Source: Spirochaetes bacterium ADurb.Bin215
GTDB lineage: Bacteria > Spirochaetota > Spirochaetia > Treponematales > Treponemataceae
NCBI GenBank assembly: GCA_002070025.1
Contig: MWCL01000011.1
Span: 1-49,598, forward strand
Direction: 5' to 3'
DNA length: 49,598 bases
The notes under the pieces were generated by a model, which searched no databases, had not been told where the DNA came from, and saw only the letters and a program-made list of their open reading frames with translations. Below, one piece after another: positions 41,565-49,024 of the stretch (the first letter of the stretch is position 1; each line of letters opens with the position of its first letter). Made by a program: the position numbers and the translations under genes.

Positions 41565-41629
41565 CCCTTGACACCCCGGTAATCCCCCATGAGAATAAAC
41601 ACACAAATAAAAAGTTGACGGAGAACACA

Positions 41630-43333
41630 ATGAATGTTGTCGCACTGAACGGAAGCCCGCGGGGCAAAAACAGCAACACCTGGAAAATTACCGAAGCCTT
41701 TCTCGAAGGGCTTGAATCGGCGGGAGAACACACCATCACCCGCGTGGACGTGTACAAACAAAAAATCGAAGAATGCCACGGGTGCTTCGCCTGTTGGAAA
41801 GATACTCCCGGCGTCTGCGTCATCATGGACGACATGCAGGACCTCCTGCCCCGCATCATCGAAGCGGACCTCGTCATCTGGAGCTTTCCCCTCTACTACT
41901 ATTCCCTCCCCTCAAAACTGAAAGCATTCATGGATCGTCTCCTTCCCCTGAACTTGCCGTTTATGGAGGAAACGTCCGACGGCAGCATAACCCATCCCCG
42001 GCGTTTCGATCTTTCACATCAACACACCGTACTCATTTCCACCTGCGGCTTTGCCTCCACAAAAAACAACTACGAAGCGATCGAAGCCCAGTTCGCCATC
42101 GCGTTCGGCAAGGACCGCCTCTCAAAAATCATCTGTCCCGAGGGTGAACTCTTCTCCATCCCCGAATTGCGCACGCGCACCAACGAGTATCTCTCCCTCG
42201 TCCGTCGGGCGGGCAGTGAATACACGGAGCACCTGGGCATCAGCGAAGCGCTTCAAGCCGAGCTGGAACCGCTCATCCTTCCCGCGGAAACCTACAATAA
42301 ACTTGCGGACGCGAGCTGGGGCCTTCCCGGACCCGGGACCAAAACTGATACAGGCACTGGCGAAGGATATTCAACGAACGTACCGGACCCAGGTGCAACC
42401 GGCGATCCTTCGGCCGTTCTCGTACGGCAGATGGCAGCCCTCTATTCTCCCGCAAAGCTCGGGGGAAAGGAAGCCCTCCTTGAACTCAACTTTACCGATC
42501 TCGGCGTAACCCATCGCCTCTTCCTCGGCGCGCGGGAGTGCACCGTACTCGACGGGGAAGCGCCGATCCCCGCGTCAGTTTCCGCGCTCAACTCCACCCG
42601 CGTTGAAACGCCCTTTACCGTATGGAAACAAATTTCACAAGGTGAACTGGACGGCGCCCGAGCCATGATGGAAGGAAAATACAAGGTACTCGGCAACTTC
42701 GATCTCATGCTCAAGATGGACGGACTCTTTTCCGGTCCAGGCTCTTCCCCGTCAACAACGGAACGGCCTCCCGCCGCCAGTCGTGATAACACCGCAAAGA
42801 AACCCACCATGGCGCTCGTCATCCTTCCATGGATGCCGCTCTGGATCGCCCTGCCGATCTCGCCGATCGCGGCCGTGTATGCAGCATTGGCCACGCTCGC
42901 CCTCTGTCAGCTCGCCGGATTCAAATGGGTCCACGGCCGCCATGAACGCATCACCTTCGCGCTGGTTACCGCCTTCGCCGCGGCGGCCGCGGCCGGTATT
43001 TCTGCGGAGATTCTCCTGCCCCTCACCTATCTCGCCTTCGGCGTGCACTGGCTCATCTCCTGCCTCGGACCCGTACCGCTCACCGCGGACTACTCAAAAG
43101 ACGCTTATGGCGGAGACGAAGCCCTGGGAAACGCGCTCTTTGTCAAAACAAACCGGATCATCACCGCGGTCTGGGGCGTGTTCTACCTCGCCACCGCCGG
43201 CTGGACGATTTTCCTGCTCGCCACGCCGCTCGCGCCCTGGTCCGGCGCCGTCAATTCGGCAGCGCCCCTGCTCTGCGGAATATGGACGGCCTGGTTCCAG
43301 AAATGGTATCCTGCACGTGTAGCCCGCGGCTAG
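41630..43333 (+). CDS. Flavodoxin-fold reductase fused to SCP2-like and membrane domains
   Basis: A 567-residue three-part protein. Residues 1-190 are an NADPH-dependent FMN reductase or iron-sulphur-flavoprotein-type flavodoxin fold (VVALNGSPRGKNSNTWKITE; ECHGCFACWKDTPGVCVIMD; WSFPLYYYSLPSKLKAFMDR). Residues ~255-365 look like an SCP2 sterol-carrier domain (VTHRLFLGARECTVLDGEAP, PFTVWKQISQGELDGARAMM, KYKVLGNFDLMLKMDGLF). Residues ~385-560 are about six hydrophobic segments. The combination suggests redox chemistry on a lipid or quinone bound near the membrane, which is inference. GACGGAG precedes ATG 41630. The racemase gene follows 10 bases after its stop. Confidence 0.87.
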   Translation: MNVVALNGSPRGKNSNTWKITEAFLEGLESAGEHTITRVDVYKQKIEECHGCFACWKDTPGVCVIMDDMQDLLPRIIEADLVIWSFPLYYYSLPSKLKAFMDRLLPLNLPFMEETSDGSITHPRRFDLSHQHTVLISTCGFASTKNNYEAIEAQFAIAFGKDRLSKIICPEGELFSIPELRTRTNEYLSLVRRAGSEYTEHLGISEALQAELEPLILPAETYNKLADASWGLPGPGTKTDTGTGEGYSTNVPDPGATGDPSAVLVRQMAALYSPAKLGGKEALLELNFTDLGVTHRLFLGARECTVLDGEAPIPASVSALNSTRVETPFTVWKQISQGELDGARAMMEGKYKVLGNFDLMLKMDGLFSGPGSSPSTTERPPAASRDNTAKKPTMALVILPWMPLWIALPISPIAAVYAALATLALCQLAGFKWVHGRHERITFALVTAFAAAAAAGISAEILLPLTYLAFGVHWLISCLGPVPLTADYSKDAYGGDEALGNALFVKTNRIITAVWGVFYLATAGWTIFLLATPLAPWSGAVNSAAPLLCGIWTAWFQKWYPARVARG

Positions 43334-43343
43334 GGAGGACCCC

Positions 43344-44036
43344 ATGAAAAAGATCGGCATTGTCGGCGGAATAGGCCCCGAATCGACCCTCATGTACTAC
43401 CGGGACATTGTGGCGCACGCTCACGCGCGCTCCGGCGACGACCAGTACCCCGAAGTAGTTATCGAGAGCGTCAACATGACGAAGATGCTCTCATACTTTT
43501 TGACCGGAGATTTTGACAGTCTCGCGGACTACCTGTCCGCCGCAATCGACACGCTTGCACGTTCGGGCGCCAGCTTTGCCGCGCTCGCGTCGAACACACC
43601 GCACCTCGTCTTCGACACCCTGCAGAAACGGTCTGCCATACCGCTTATCAGCATTGTGGAAAAGACGGCTGATCGGGCAAAAGAACTTTCCCTCAAACAC
43701 GTTCTTTTAACCGGGACCGGCTTTACCATGAAAGCGTCCTTTTTCGCCGACGTCTTTGCCCGCTACGGTATCGGCATTGTCACGCCATCCCCTTCTGAAA
43801 TTGAAGAAATCCACAACATCATTTTCCCCGAACTGGAAAACGGCATCGTCCGGCCGGAAAAACGGGAGCGCTTTCTTGAAATCACGCGCGGACAGATCGC
43901 GTCACAGAACCTGGACGGGATCATACTCGGCTGTACCGAACTTCCCCTCATCGCCGGTGTTGACGACTTTGCAGTGCCGGTACTCGACACCGCGCAAATC
44001 CATATCGACTCGATTGTGAACGAATACTTTTCCTGA
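43344..44036 (+). CDS. Aspartate/glutamate racemase-family protein
   Basis: A 230-residue Asp/Glu racemase-fold enzyme (IGIVGGIGPESTLMYYRDIV). One catalytic cysteine is at Cys197 (LGCTELPL). At the other catalytic position the usual Cys is Ser83 (ASNTPHLVFD). E. coli YgeA, an L-Asp/Glu-specific racemase, likewise has a hydroxyl residue (Thr83) with Cys197, so one-sided acid/base chemistry is plausible. The stop is 9 bases before the next gene; GGGAGG precedes the start. It likely makes D-amino acids or acts on a related substrate. Cotranscribed with its neighbours. Confidence 0.88.
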   Translation: MKKIGIVGGIGPESTLMYYRDIVAHAHARSGDDQYPEVVIESVNMTKMLSYFLTGDFDSLADYLSAAIDTLARSGASFAALASNTPHLVFDTLQKRSAIPLISIVEKTADRAKELSLKHVLLTGTGFTMKASFFADVFARYGIGIVTPSPSEIEEIHNIIFPELENGIVRPEKRERFLEITRGQIASQNLDGIILGCTELPLIAGVDDFAVPVLDTAQIHIDSIVNEYFS

Positions 44037-44045
44037 GGATGCATC

Positions 44046-44519
44046 ATGCGACGAAAAGACCGTGAAAGGAGCGATCCCGTCTGGATCGACGAAACCCTGC
44101 GCCGCTCGGACGCCTGTCATCTCGCCCTGCTCGACGGCGGGAAACCCTACGTCATACCGCTGAATTTCGGCTTCGAGCGTACCGGAGACGGAACACTCCA
44201 TCTGTACTTCCATTGCGCGAAAGAAGGGAAAAAACTCGAGCTCATCCGGCAAAACCCGCTCGCCGCCTTCTCGGCGGACACGGATCATGAACTGGTTACC
44301 GGCGAATCCGGCTGCGACTGGGGAATGAACTACCGGAGCGTCGCCGGAGAGGGAACCGTCATTTTTGTAACCGACCCGGCGGAAAAGAAGCACGGGCTCG
44401 ACCTGCTCATGGAGCACTACAGCGGCAGGCGGGACTTCAATTACAACGACCACGTGTTCGCCGTAACCGAAGTCCTCCGCCTCACCGTGGCGGCCTGTAC
44501 GGGAAAAGAGCGAAAATAA
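44046..44519 (+). CDS. Pyridoxamine 5'-phosphate oxidase-like / NimA-type flavoprotein
   Basis: A 157-residue FMN-binding split-barrel protein of the NimA/PPOX group (HLALLDGGKPYVIPLNFGFE; LHLYFHCAKEGKKLELIRQN; MNYRSVAGEGTVIFV; LLMEHYSGRRDFNYND). These motifs match the short proteins often found as nitroimidazole-resistance or general flavin reductase relatives. No evidence ties this one to drug resistance. It ends the three-gene plus-strand cluster; its stop is 5 bases from the convergent ABC-F gene. Confidence 0.88.
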   Translation: MRRKDRERSDPVWIDETLRRSDACHLALLDGGKPYVIPLNFGFERTGDGTLHLYFHCAKEGKKLELIRQNPLAAFSADTDHELVTGESGCDWGMNYRSVAGEGTVIFVTDPAEKKHGLDLLMEHYSGRRDFNYNDHVFAVTEVLRLTVAACTGKERK

Positions 44520-44524
44520 CCGCC

Positions 44525-46450
44525 TCACTCCCACGCAGCATACAGCCGTTCGACTTCCCTCCGGGTACGGTCGAGCTTTGTTCCGAGCGTACGCGCGCGA
44601 GCAAGATCGCCCTGCCGGTACGCTTCGCCCATCCGAGATTCCAGCTCCCGCTGTTCCGCTTCCAGACTGATTATCCGCTGTTCGACCGCGTCCGGGGAGC
44701 CACTCCCCGCCGGGGTGGCAGCTTTCACCACGCCAGCTTTCACCCTGCCAGCTTTCACCCCGCCACTGTGAGCTTTCACCCCGCGAGCATCGCCCCCGCG
44801 ATTTTGACGGCCGCCCCCCGCCGTCCGGATCGGACGCGAGACATCGGTCCCGTAGCGCTCGAACCAGAACTCGGAGAAGTTACCGTCCCATGACGTGATC
44901 GTGCCCGCGTCAATCTCGAGGACACGGGTCGCGATACGGTCAAGAAAATATCGGTCGTGCGAGACTACCAGGATGGTTCCCGCGAAATCGAGAAGTGCCT
45001 CCTCGATGGCCTCGCAAGCCGGGATGTCGAGGTGATTCGTCGGCTCGTCCAGAATGAGAAAGTTCGCCTTGCGGATCCCTGCAAGCGCGAGCTGGAGCCG
45101 GTTGAGTTCCCCGCCGGAAAGGGAGCCGATTTTCTGCTCGAGTGCTTCGCGTGGAAAGAGGAACGGCGCGAGCGCCTTTCGCGCGTCCTCGAGAGTTTTC
45201 GCGCCGGCGTCGATGCAGACATCGAGAATTGTCGCCGTGCGGTCGAGGCCCTCCGCGTGCTGGGAACAATACGCCACAGTCATGCTCGGGCCGACGAATA
45301 CCGACGGATCCTGCGCCTCATGGAGACGGAGCACTTCGCGGAGAAAGGTCGACTTTCCCGAGCCGTTCGCGCCCACAAGCGCGACCCGCTCGCCGGTGTG
45401 GATAGTGAGAGAAACATTGGAAAACAGCACCCGCTCGCCGAAGGCGCAGGAAAGCCCGCCTACCTTGAGCGCGAGGTTCGCACGACTCGCGTCGGTTTCA
45501 AAAGACACCGAAAAGGACTCAACCGGATTCTTCGGCTTTTCACGGGCGGCTTCCTTCGTTTTTTCAAGATGCGTACGCCGCGCACGGAGGCGCCGCCCCC
45601 AGGCGGGATCGGCCGTCCGGCGGGCAATGTCCGCAAATTTTTTGACCACCGCCTCGAGCTGCTCAATCTTTTTCTCGTCGGCCCGCGCAGCCATCTCACC
45701 CGAAACCGCGCTCCGGAGTTTTTCAATCCGGTACGCCGAATAATTCCCGGTAAACGACCGCGTCTTGCCACCATCAATCTCGATGATGCGCGAGCAGATG
45801 CGGTCAAGCAAGTAGCGGTTATGCGAAATGACGATGACCGCGCCCGGATACTCGCGCACAAACTGTTCGAGCCAGGCGAGTCCCCACATGTCAAGATGAT
45901 TTCCCGGTTCGTCGAGAACGAGCACATCGGGACGGGAAAGAAGGGCGCGACCAAGCGCGAGAATGTTCCGCTCACCGCCCGAAAGAGCAGCAAGCGGCGT
46001 CTCCGCCGAGTCGGCAAGACCGAGGCTTTCGAGATACCCGAGCGCGCGCGACTCCGCTTCGTCGCCGGGACCCGCGTCATAGGATGTGCGGAGATCACCG
46101 TAGGCCTCGAGAACCCGCTCGAGTTCACGGCCCTCCACACCCGCCATCTCCTCCTCGAGCGCGGCAAGAGCGCGCCGCTGTTCCGCGACCGGTTCCACCA
46201 TGAACTCGATGGCCGTCAATTCGCGTACCGGGAAGTGCTGCGGTACACAGGCAAGCGTCTCGTGAACGCCCCGGCGCACCGTGCCGCTATAATCCCCGTC
46301 TTCCCCGGTGAGAATCCGCACAAGCGTCGTCTTCCCCGCGCCGTTCCGGCCGACCATCCCGACCTTTTCTCCCGGCACAATCCGCACGTCGGCGCCGGAC
46401 AGGACAGCCTCGACCCCATAGTGTTTATGAATATTGATTGCTTCAATCAT
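44525..46450 (-). CDS. ABC-F family ATPase (ribosome-acting)
   Basis: A 641-residue soluble protein with two ABC domains and no membrane segment. Domain 1 has Walker A GRNGAGKTT, signature LSGGERNIL and Walker B LVLDEPGNHLD. The linker (about 245-310, EKKIEQLEAVVKKFADIARR onward) is the P-site tRNA interaction motif region. Domain 2 has GANGSGKST, SLSGGELNRLQLA and LILDEPTNHLD. A low-complexity Lys/Ala/Gly linker and a coiled coil (RIISLEAEQRELESRMGEAY) end it. AAGGAG selects ATG 46450. ABC-F proteins ease stalled ribosomes or protect them from antibiotics. The leader carries a terminator. Confidence 0.92.
   Translation of the reverse strand: MIEAINIHKHYGVEAVLSGADVRIVPGEKVGMVGRNGAGKTTLVRILTGEDGDYSGTVRRGVHETLACVPQHFPVRELTAIEFMVEPVAEQRRALAALEEEMAGVEGRELERVLEAYGDLRTSYDAGPGDEAESRALGYLESLGLADSAETPLAALSGGERNILALGRALLSRPDVLVLDEPGNHLDMWGLAWLEQFVREYPGAVIVISHNRYLLDRICSRIIEIDGGKTRSFTGNYSAYRIEKLRSAVSGEMAARADEKKIEQLEAVVKKFADIARRTADPAWGRRLRARRTHLEKTKEAAREKPKNPVESFSVSFETDASRANLALKVGGLSCAFGERVLFSNVSLTIHTGERVALVGANGSGKSTFLREVLRLHEAQDPSVFVGPSMTVAYCSQHAEGLDRTATILDVCIDAGAKTLEDARKALAPFLFPREALEQKIGSLSGGELNRLQLALAGIRKANFLILDEPTNHLDIPACEAIEEALLDFAGTILVVSHDRYFLDRIATRVLEIDAGTITSWDGNFSEFWFERYGTDVSRPIRTAGGGRQNRGGDARGVKAHSGGVKAGRVKAGVVKAATPAGSGSPDAVEQRIISLEAEQRELESRMGEAYRQGDLARARTLGTKLDRTRREVERLYAAWE
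44719..44784. repeat. Degenerate 15-bp tandem repeat within the ABC-F gene
   Basis: CAGCTTTCACC(A/C)(C/T)GC units at 44719, 44734 and 44749 are followed by a fourth GAGCTTTCACCCCGC at 44770-44784 after a 6-base insertion. They encode repeated V-K-A-G in the linker between the second ABC domain and the coiled coil. In-frame length changes would be tolerated. Confidence 0.8.
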
Positions 46451-46507
46451 GTCGTTCTCCTTCAGGTTCGCGGACACAAACCGGCCGGAAACCGGGGAGG
46501 CGGGCAT

Positions 46508-46555
46508 AAAAAAAAACCGCGGACTCCCCGATCTCAGTCGAGGCGTCCGCGGTTT
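46508..46555 (-). terminator. Leader terminator (possible attenuator) of the ABC-F gene
   Basis: On the minus strand an 11-bp perfect stem (46555-46545 with 46524-46514, core CCGCGGAC) is followed by nine T (46516-46508). It lies within the ~266-base leader, 58 bases before the ABC-F start, so reading through it is required for expression. Confidence 0.82.
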
Positions 46556-46722
46556 GTTACCGGACTGGCAGCTGCTCACGCGCGCGCTATAGCGCTGATA
46601 CGCAAACACACCTCCGGTCACCGATTTCCGCTGCGGACACACCTCTCCCGTCAGCGGCGAACGTGGCGCCGGACCGGAAGGAAAGGATACTCAGGATTGT
46701 GTCCGCGTTATACATAATCATG

Positions 46723-46751
46723 ATTGTACGCCTGCCCGCCCGTCCCGTCAA
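46723..46751 (-). promoter_or_regulatory. Promoter of the ABC-F gene
   Basis: TTGACG (46751-46746) and TACAAT (46728-46723) are 17 bp apart on the minus strand. The start would be near 46716, giving a long leader before 46450. Confidence 0.65.
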
Positions 46752-46803
46752 GAGCGCCCCTCAAAAGATCCCGTCGTGAACTTTCAGCCGGAACCGAACC
46801 CCC

Positions 46804-46832
46804 TTGAAACCGGACGCGCGCTCACGTATCAT
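46804..46832 (+). promoter_or_regulatory. Promoter ahead of the TfoX remnant and lysE-like gene
   Basis: TTGAAA (46804-46809) and TATCAT (46827-46832) with a 17-bp spacer. It is followed by AAGGAGG at the start of the short ORF. Confidence 0.65.
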
Positions 46833-46858
46833 GAGGCAAAGAGCACAAGGAGGAGCCC

Positions 46859-46981
46859 ATGGCCACAACCGCCGACTACATAGAATTTGTCGTTGACCAG
46901 ATCGAAGGTGCGGGCGCCGTGCGCGCCCTCGTCGCCGTAACCCCGATCCCGGTCAAAAAGACAAAGAAGAAGGCACCATGA
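46859..46981 (+). pseudogene. Miniature TfoX-like protein (internally deleted)
   Basis: A 40-residue ORF with an excellent AAGGAGG site. Its N-terminus (TTADYIEFVVDQIEGAGAVR) matches the beginning of TfoX_N proteins, and its end (LVAVTPIPVKKTKKKAP) matches their typical lysine-rich tail. The ~65 residues between, which form most of the fold, are missing in frame. I take it for an internal deletion remnant kept because its stop overlaps the lysE-like start (ATGA), so it still feeds ribosomes into that gene. It is probably not functional as TfoX. Confidence 0.6.
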
Positions 46982-47586
46982 ACTACACATTATTGGCAGG
47001 ATTCATCTCGTTCTCGCTCGTATCCGGATTCACCCCGGGCCCCAACAACCTCATCGCCCTCGCGACCGGCGCCAACTTCGGCTACCGCCGCACCCTGCCC
47101 CACGTTCTCGGCGTCGTGCTCGGATTCAACATCCTCTTCTTCTCGATCGGCGCGGGACTCGGCAGCCTCTTCAAAGCCTTTCCCCTGGCGCACGAAATTC
47201 TCAAATGGGGATCCCTCGCCTACCTCATGTATCTCGCCTGGAAAATCGCCACGTCCACCGGTATCGGCCCCGCCGACAAAAGCGGCGAAGACGCCAAACC
47301 CATTTCATTCTTCGGCTCGGTCGCCTTCCAGTGGATCAACGTCAAAGCCTGGGTCGCGGCGATTACCCTCGTAACCGCCTTCACCGACCCCGACGCCTAC
47401 TGGACGAGCCTCGCCGCCGGCGGCACCATCAACATCGTCATCGCCTTCTCGTCAGTATCCACCTGGGCCATCTTCGGTACCCTCCTCAAACGCTTCCTCG
47501 AACACCCCGTCCGCCTCCGCGTCTTCAACCTGACCATGGCCGCGCTGTTGGTGATCTCGGTAGTACCGTCGGTCCTGAAGGCATAA
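46978..47586 (+). CDS. LysE/RhtB-family amino acid exporter
   Basis: A 202-residue membrane protein with the LysE signature near the N-terminus (GFTPGPNNLIALATGANFGY), six hydrophobic segments, and an internal FGSVAFQWINVKAWVAA block. LysE/RhtB exporters release amino acids such as threonine, homoserine or leucine from the cytoplasm by proton antiport. It overlaps the TfoX remnant by 4 bases. The gene uses C-rich codons more heavily than the first half of the window. The substrate is not deducible. The repeat pair at 47593 begins 6 bases after its stop. Confidence 0.92.
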   Translation: MNYTLLAGFISFSLVSGFTPGPNNLIALATGANFGYRRTLPHVLGVVLGFNILFFSIGAGLGSLFKAFPLAHEILKWGSLAYLMYLAWKIATSTGIGPADKSGEDAKPISFFGSVAFQWINVKAWVAAITLVTAFTDPDAYWTSLAAGGTINIVIAFSSVSTWAIFGTLLKRFLEHPVRLRVFNLTMAALLVISVVPSVLKA

Positions 47587-47592
47587 AACCCA

Positions 47593-47636
47593 ACTGCTAC
47601 GAAAATTGTTGAAAACTGCTATCAAAATTGTTGAAA
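47593..47636. repeat. Two tandem 22-bp repeats of the dispersed family
   Basis: Units 47593-47614 and 47615-47636 read ACTGCTA(C/T)(G/C)AAAA then TTGTTGAAA, differing at only two positions. They begin 6 bases after the lysE-like stop. The first 19 bases equal 36718-36736. The reverse complement matches the three-unit array at 41496. Confidence 0.85.
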
Positions 47637-47730
47637 CATTTTTAAGACTGAGGCAGCAAGCGGGAACCGGTACGCACTGGCCCTGCTCACAGCCGTTCGA
47701 AGCAATCTGAAGGAGGGGCGAGGGAGATTC

Positions 47731-48882
47731 TCATGCGAATGAGCCTGCCCAGAGGCGTTCAAGGAATTCTGTGACGGGAAGAATGAGAATACCATCATCG
47801 GTGTAACGGGGAACCGGTTCACGACATACGAGGATTCTCGCTTTCCAGGCCCCCTCGCCGGTAATATCCCGTAATCCTTTCATATCACCGGATTGAATGT
47901 TTCTTGATGCTTTCACCTCAATTGCCATTTCATTCCCCACTATGAAATCAACTTCCCGGCCATCATGGGTTCGCCAATAGGTGAGCGGACGGTAATCTCC
48001 CGAATACTCAAGCCATGAACGAATCTCATGGAAAACAAGATGTTCAAGAGCAAGACCCCATTCAGTCGAACCCTGCCCGGGGACAGGCTTATCGGCAAGG
48101 ACACGGGCGACAGCCCCATCAAAGAAGTACAGTTTTGCACGCGAAACTGCCGTTCGTTTCTGTCCCTGTTTCCAGGGCTGTAACTGTTCCGCAATCAACG
48201 TATCGGTCAGGACCGATACATACTCACGAACCGTCCGGGCGGGAACCGCGCAATCCCGGGCAATATTCTCAAAATTCAATTCCTGACCATTCATCATTGC
48301 GGCGACAGTCAAAAAACGCGAGAAACCATCAAGCCCGCGGACCAGGGATTCCGCATGAATTTCTTCCCTGAGATACATGCCACAATACGCGCGCAAATCC
48401 TCTTCGGGCGCATCAGAAAACCATACCGGGGGAAGCAATCCCCGTTCGATAGCCCGCTCAATCGAAAAATCAGCAAGCTCCGCCGAAACAAAAGGATGAA
48501 TTTTTTTGAGACGGGCTCTCCCACCCAGAAGATTTGATCCTCCAGCTTTGAGCTTCCTTGCGGATGATCCGGTTAACACAAAAGTAAATCCGTTACTATC
48601 AATAAGGGATTGCACTTCATCTAGCAAAATGGGCAGTTTTTGAATCTCGTCAATAATGATCGGTCCGGTAAAATCCTCTAACGCAAGAATCTCATGGCGT
48701 AGTCTGGCCGGCTCCTGCTGCAACCGGAAAAAAACATCCGTGAAGAGAAGATTATAGTAGGGTGATTCGGGAAAAAGATCGCGTAACAGGGTAGATTTCC
48801 CGGTTTGACGCGGACCAAGAAGAAGAACACTCTTTTTTTCCGCAGCTGTTCTGATATCCAGCATCCGTTTTACTGCATTCAT
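47731..48882 (-). CDS. AAA-family ATPase with DUF4143 domain
   Basis: A 383-residue protein. Residues 1-130 are an AAA_14-type ATPase: Walker A GPRQTGKST (23-31), Walker B GPIIIDEIQKLP, and TGSSARKLKAGGSNLLGGRA. The C-terminal DUF4143 domain spans about 180-380 (SVLTDTLIAEQLQPW, WGLALEHLVFHEIR, LTYWRTHDGREVDFIVGNEM with a nuclease-like D-E-K arrangement). These proteins are numerous and mobile in spirochaetes; their role is not known, though toxin or phage-defence roles have been proposed. The mRNA appears to begin at the ATG itself, and a 24-base duplicated hairpin covers its -35. Confidence 0.9.
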   Translation of the reverse strand: MNAVKRMLDIRTAAEKKSVLLLGPRQTGKSTLLRDLFPESPYYNLLFTDVFFRLQQEPARLRHEILALEDFTGPIIIDEIQKLPILLDEVQSLIDSNGFTFVLTGSSARKLKAGGSNLLGGRARLKKIHPFVSAELADFSIERAIERGLLPPVWFSDAPEEDLRAYCGMYLREEIHAESLVRGLDGFSRFLTVAAMMNGQELNFENIARDCAVPARTVREYVSVLTDTLIAEQLQPWKQGQKRTAVSRAKLYFFDGAVARVLADKPVPGQGSTEWGLALEHLVFHEIRSWLEYSGDYRPLTYWRTHDGREVDFIVGNEMAIEVKASRNIQSGDMKGLRDITGEGAWKARILVCREPVPRYTDDGILILPVTEFLERLWAGSFA

Positions 48883-48889
48883 GTATATG

Positions 48890-48918
48890 AGTATAGCGAG
48901 TATTCATAAAATCCGCAA
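48890..48918 (-). promoter_or_regulatory. Promoter of the AAA/DUF4143 gene inside the hairpin repeat
   Basis: On the minus strand, TTGCGG (48918-48913) and TATACT (48895-48890) are 17 bp apart. Transcription should start near 48883, one base before the ATG; no Shine-Dalgarno is visible. The -35 lies within the first hairpin repeat. Confidence 0.6.
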
Positions 48919-48967
48919 CAGTCCTGCGGATTTTATGCGTATTTCCGCAACAGTCCTGCGGATTTTA
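48905..48967. repeat. Duplicated 24-bp hairpin-forming repeat
   Basis: TCCGCAACAGTCCTGCGG plus ATTTTA occurs exactly twice (48912-48935 and 48944-48967). Each can form a hairpin TCCGCA/TGCGGA with loop ACAGTCC; the first extends to a 13-bp perfect stem (48905-48917 with 48925-48937). Located immediately upstream of the AAA/DUF4143 gene. Confidence 0.9.
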
Positions 48968-49024
48968 ATGGTTCTTCTTGACGGACAGGCCCAAACAGGT
49001 CATCTGGACCCATGCCGTAGCCAT

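Noticed and set aside
44719-44784. Repeat array as regulatory or CRISPR-like element
   Set aside because: It is in frame inside the ABC-F coding sequence and explained as a protein linker repeat.
46451-46642. N-terminal extension of the ABC-F protein from 46642
   Set aside because: The extension translates the leader terminator hairpin, and AAGGAG marks ATG 46450, where the conserved ABC domain begins.
44957-46717. 586-codon plus-strand frame opposite the ABC-F gene
   Set aside because: Shadow of GC-rich codons; no family motifs, and the opposite strand encodes both ABC domains in full.
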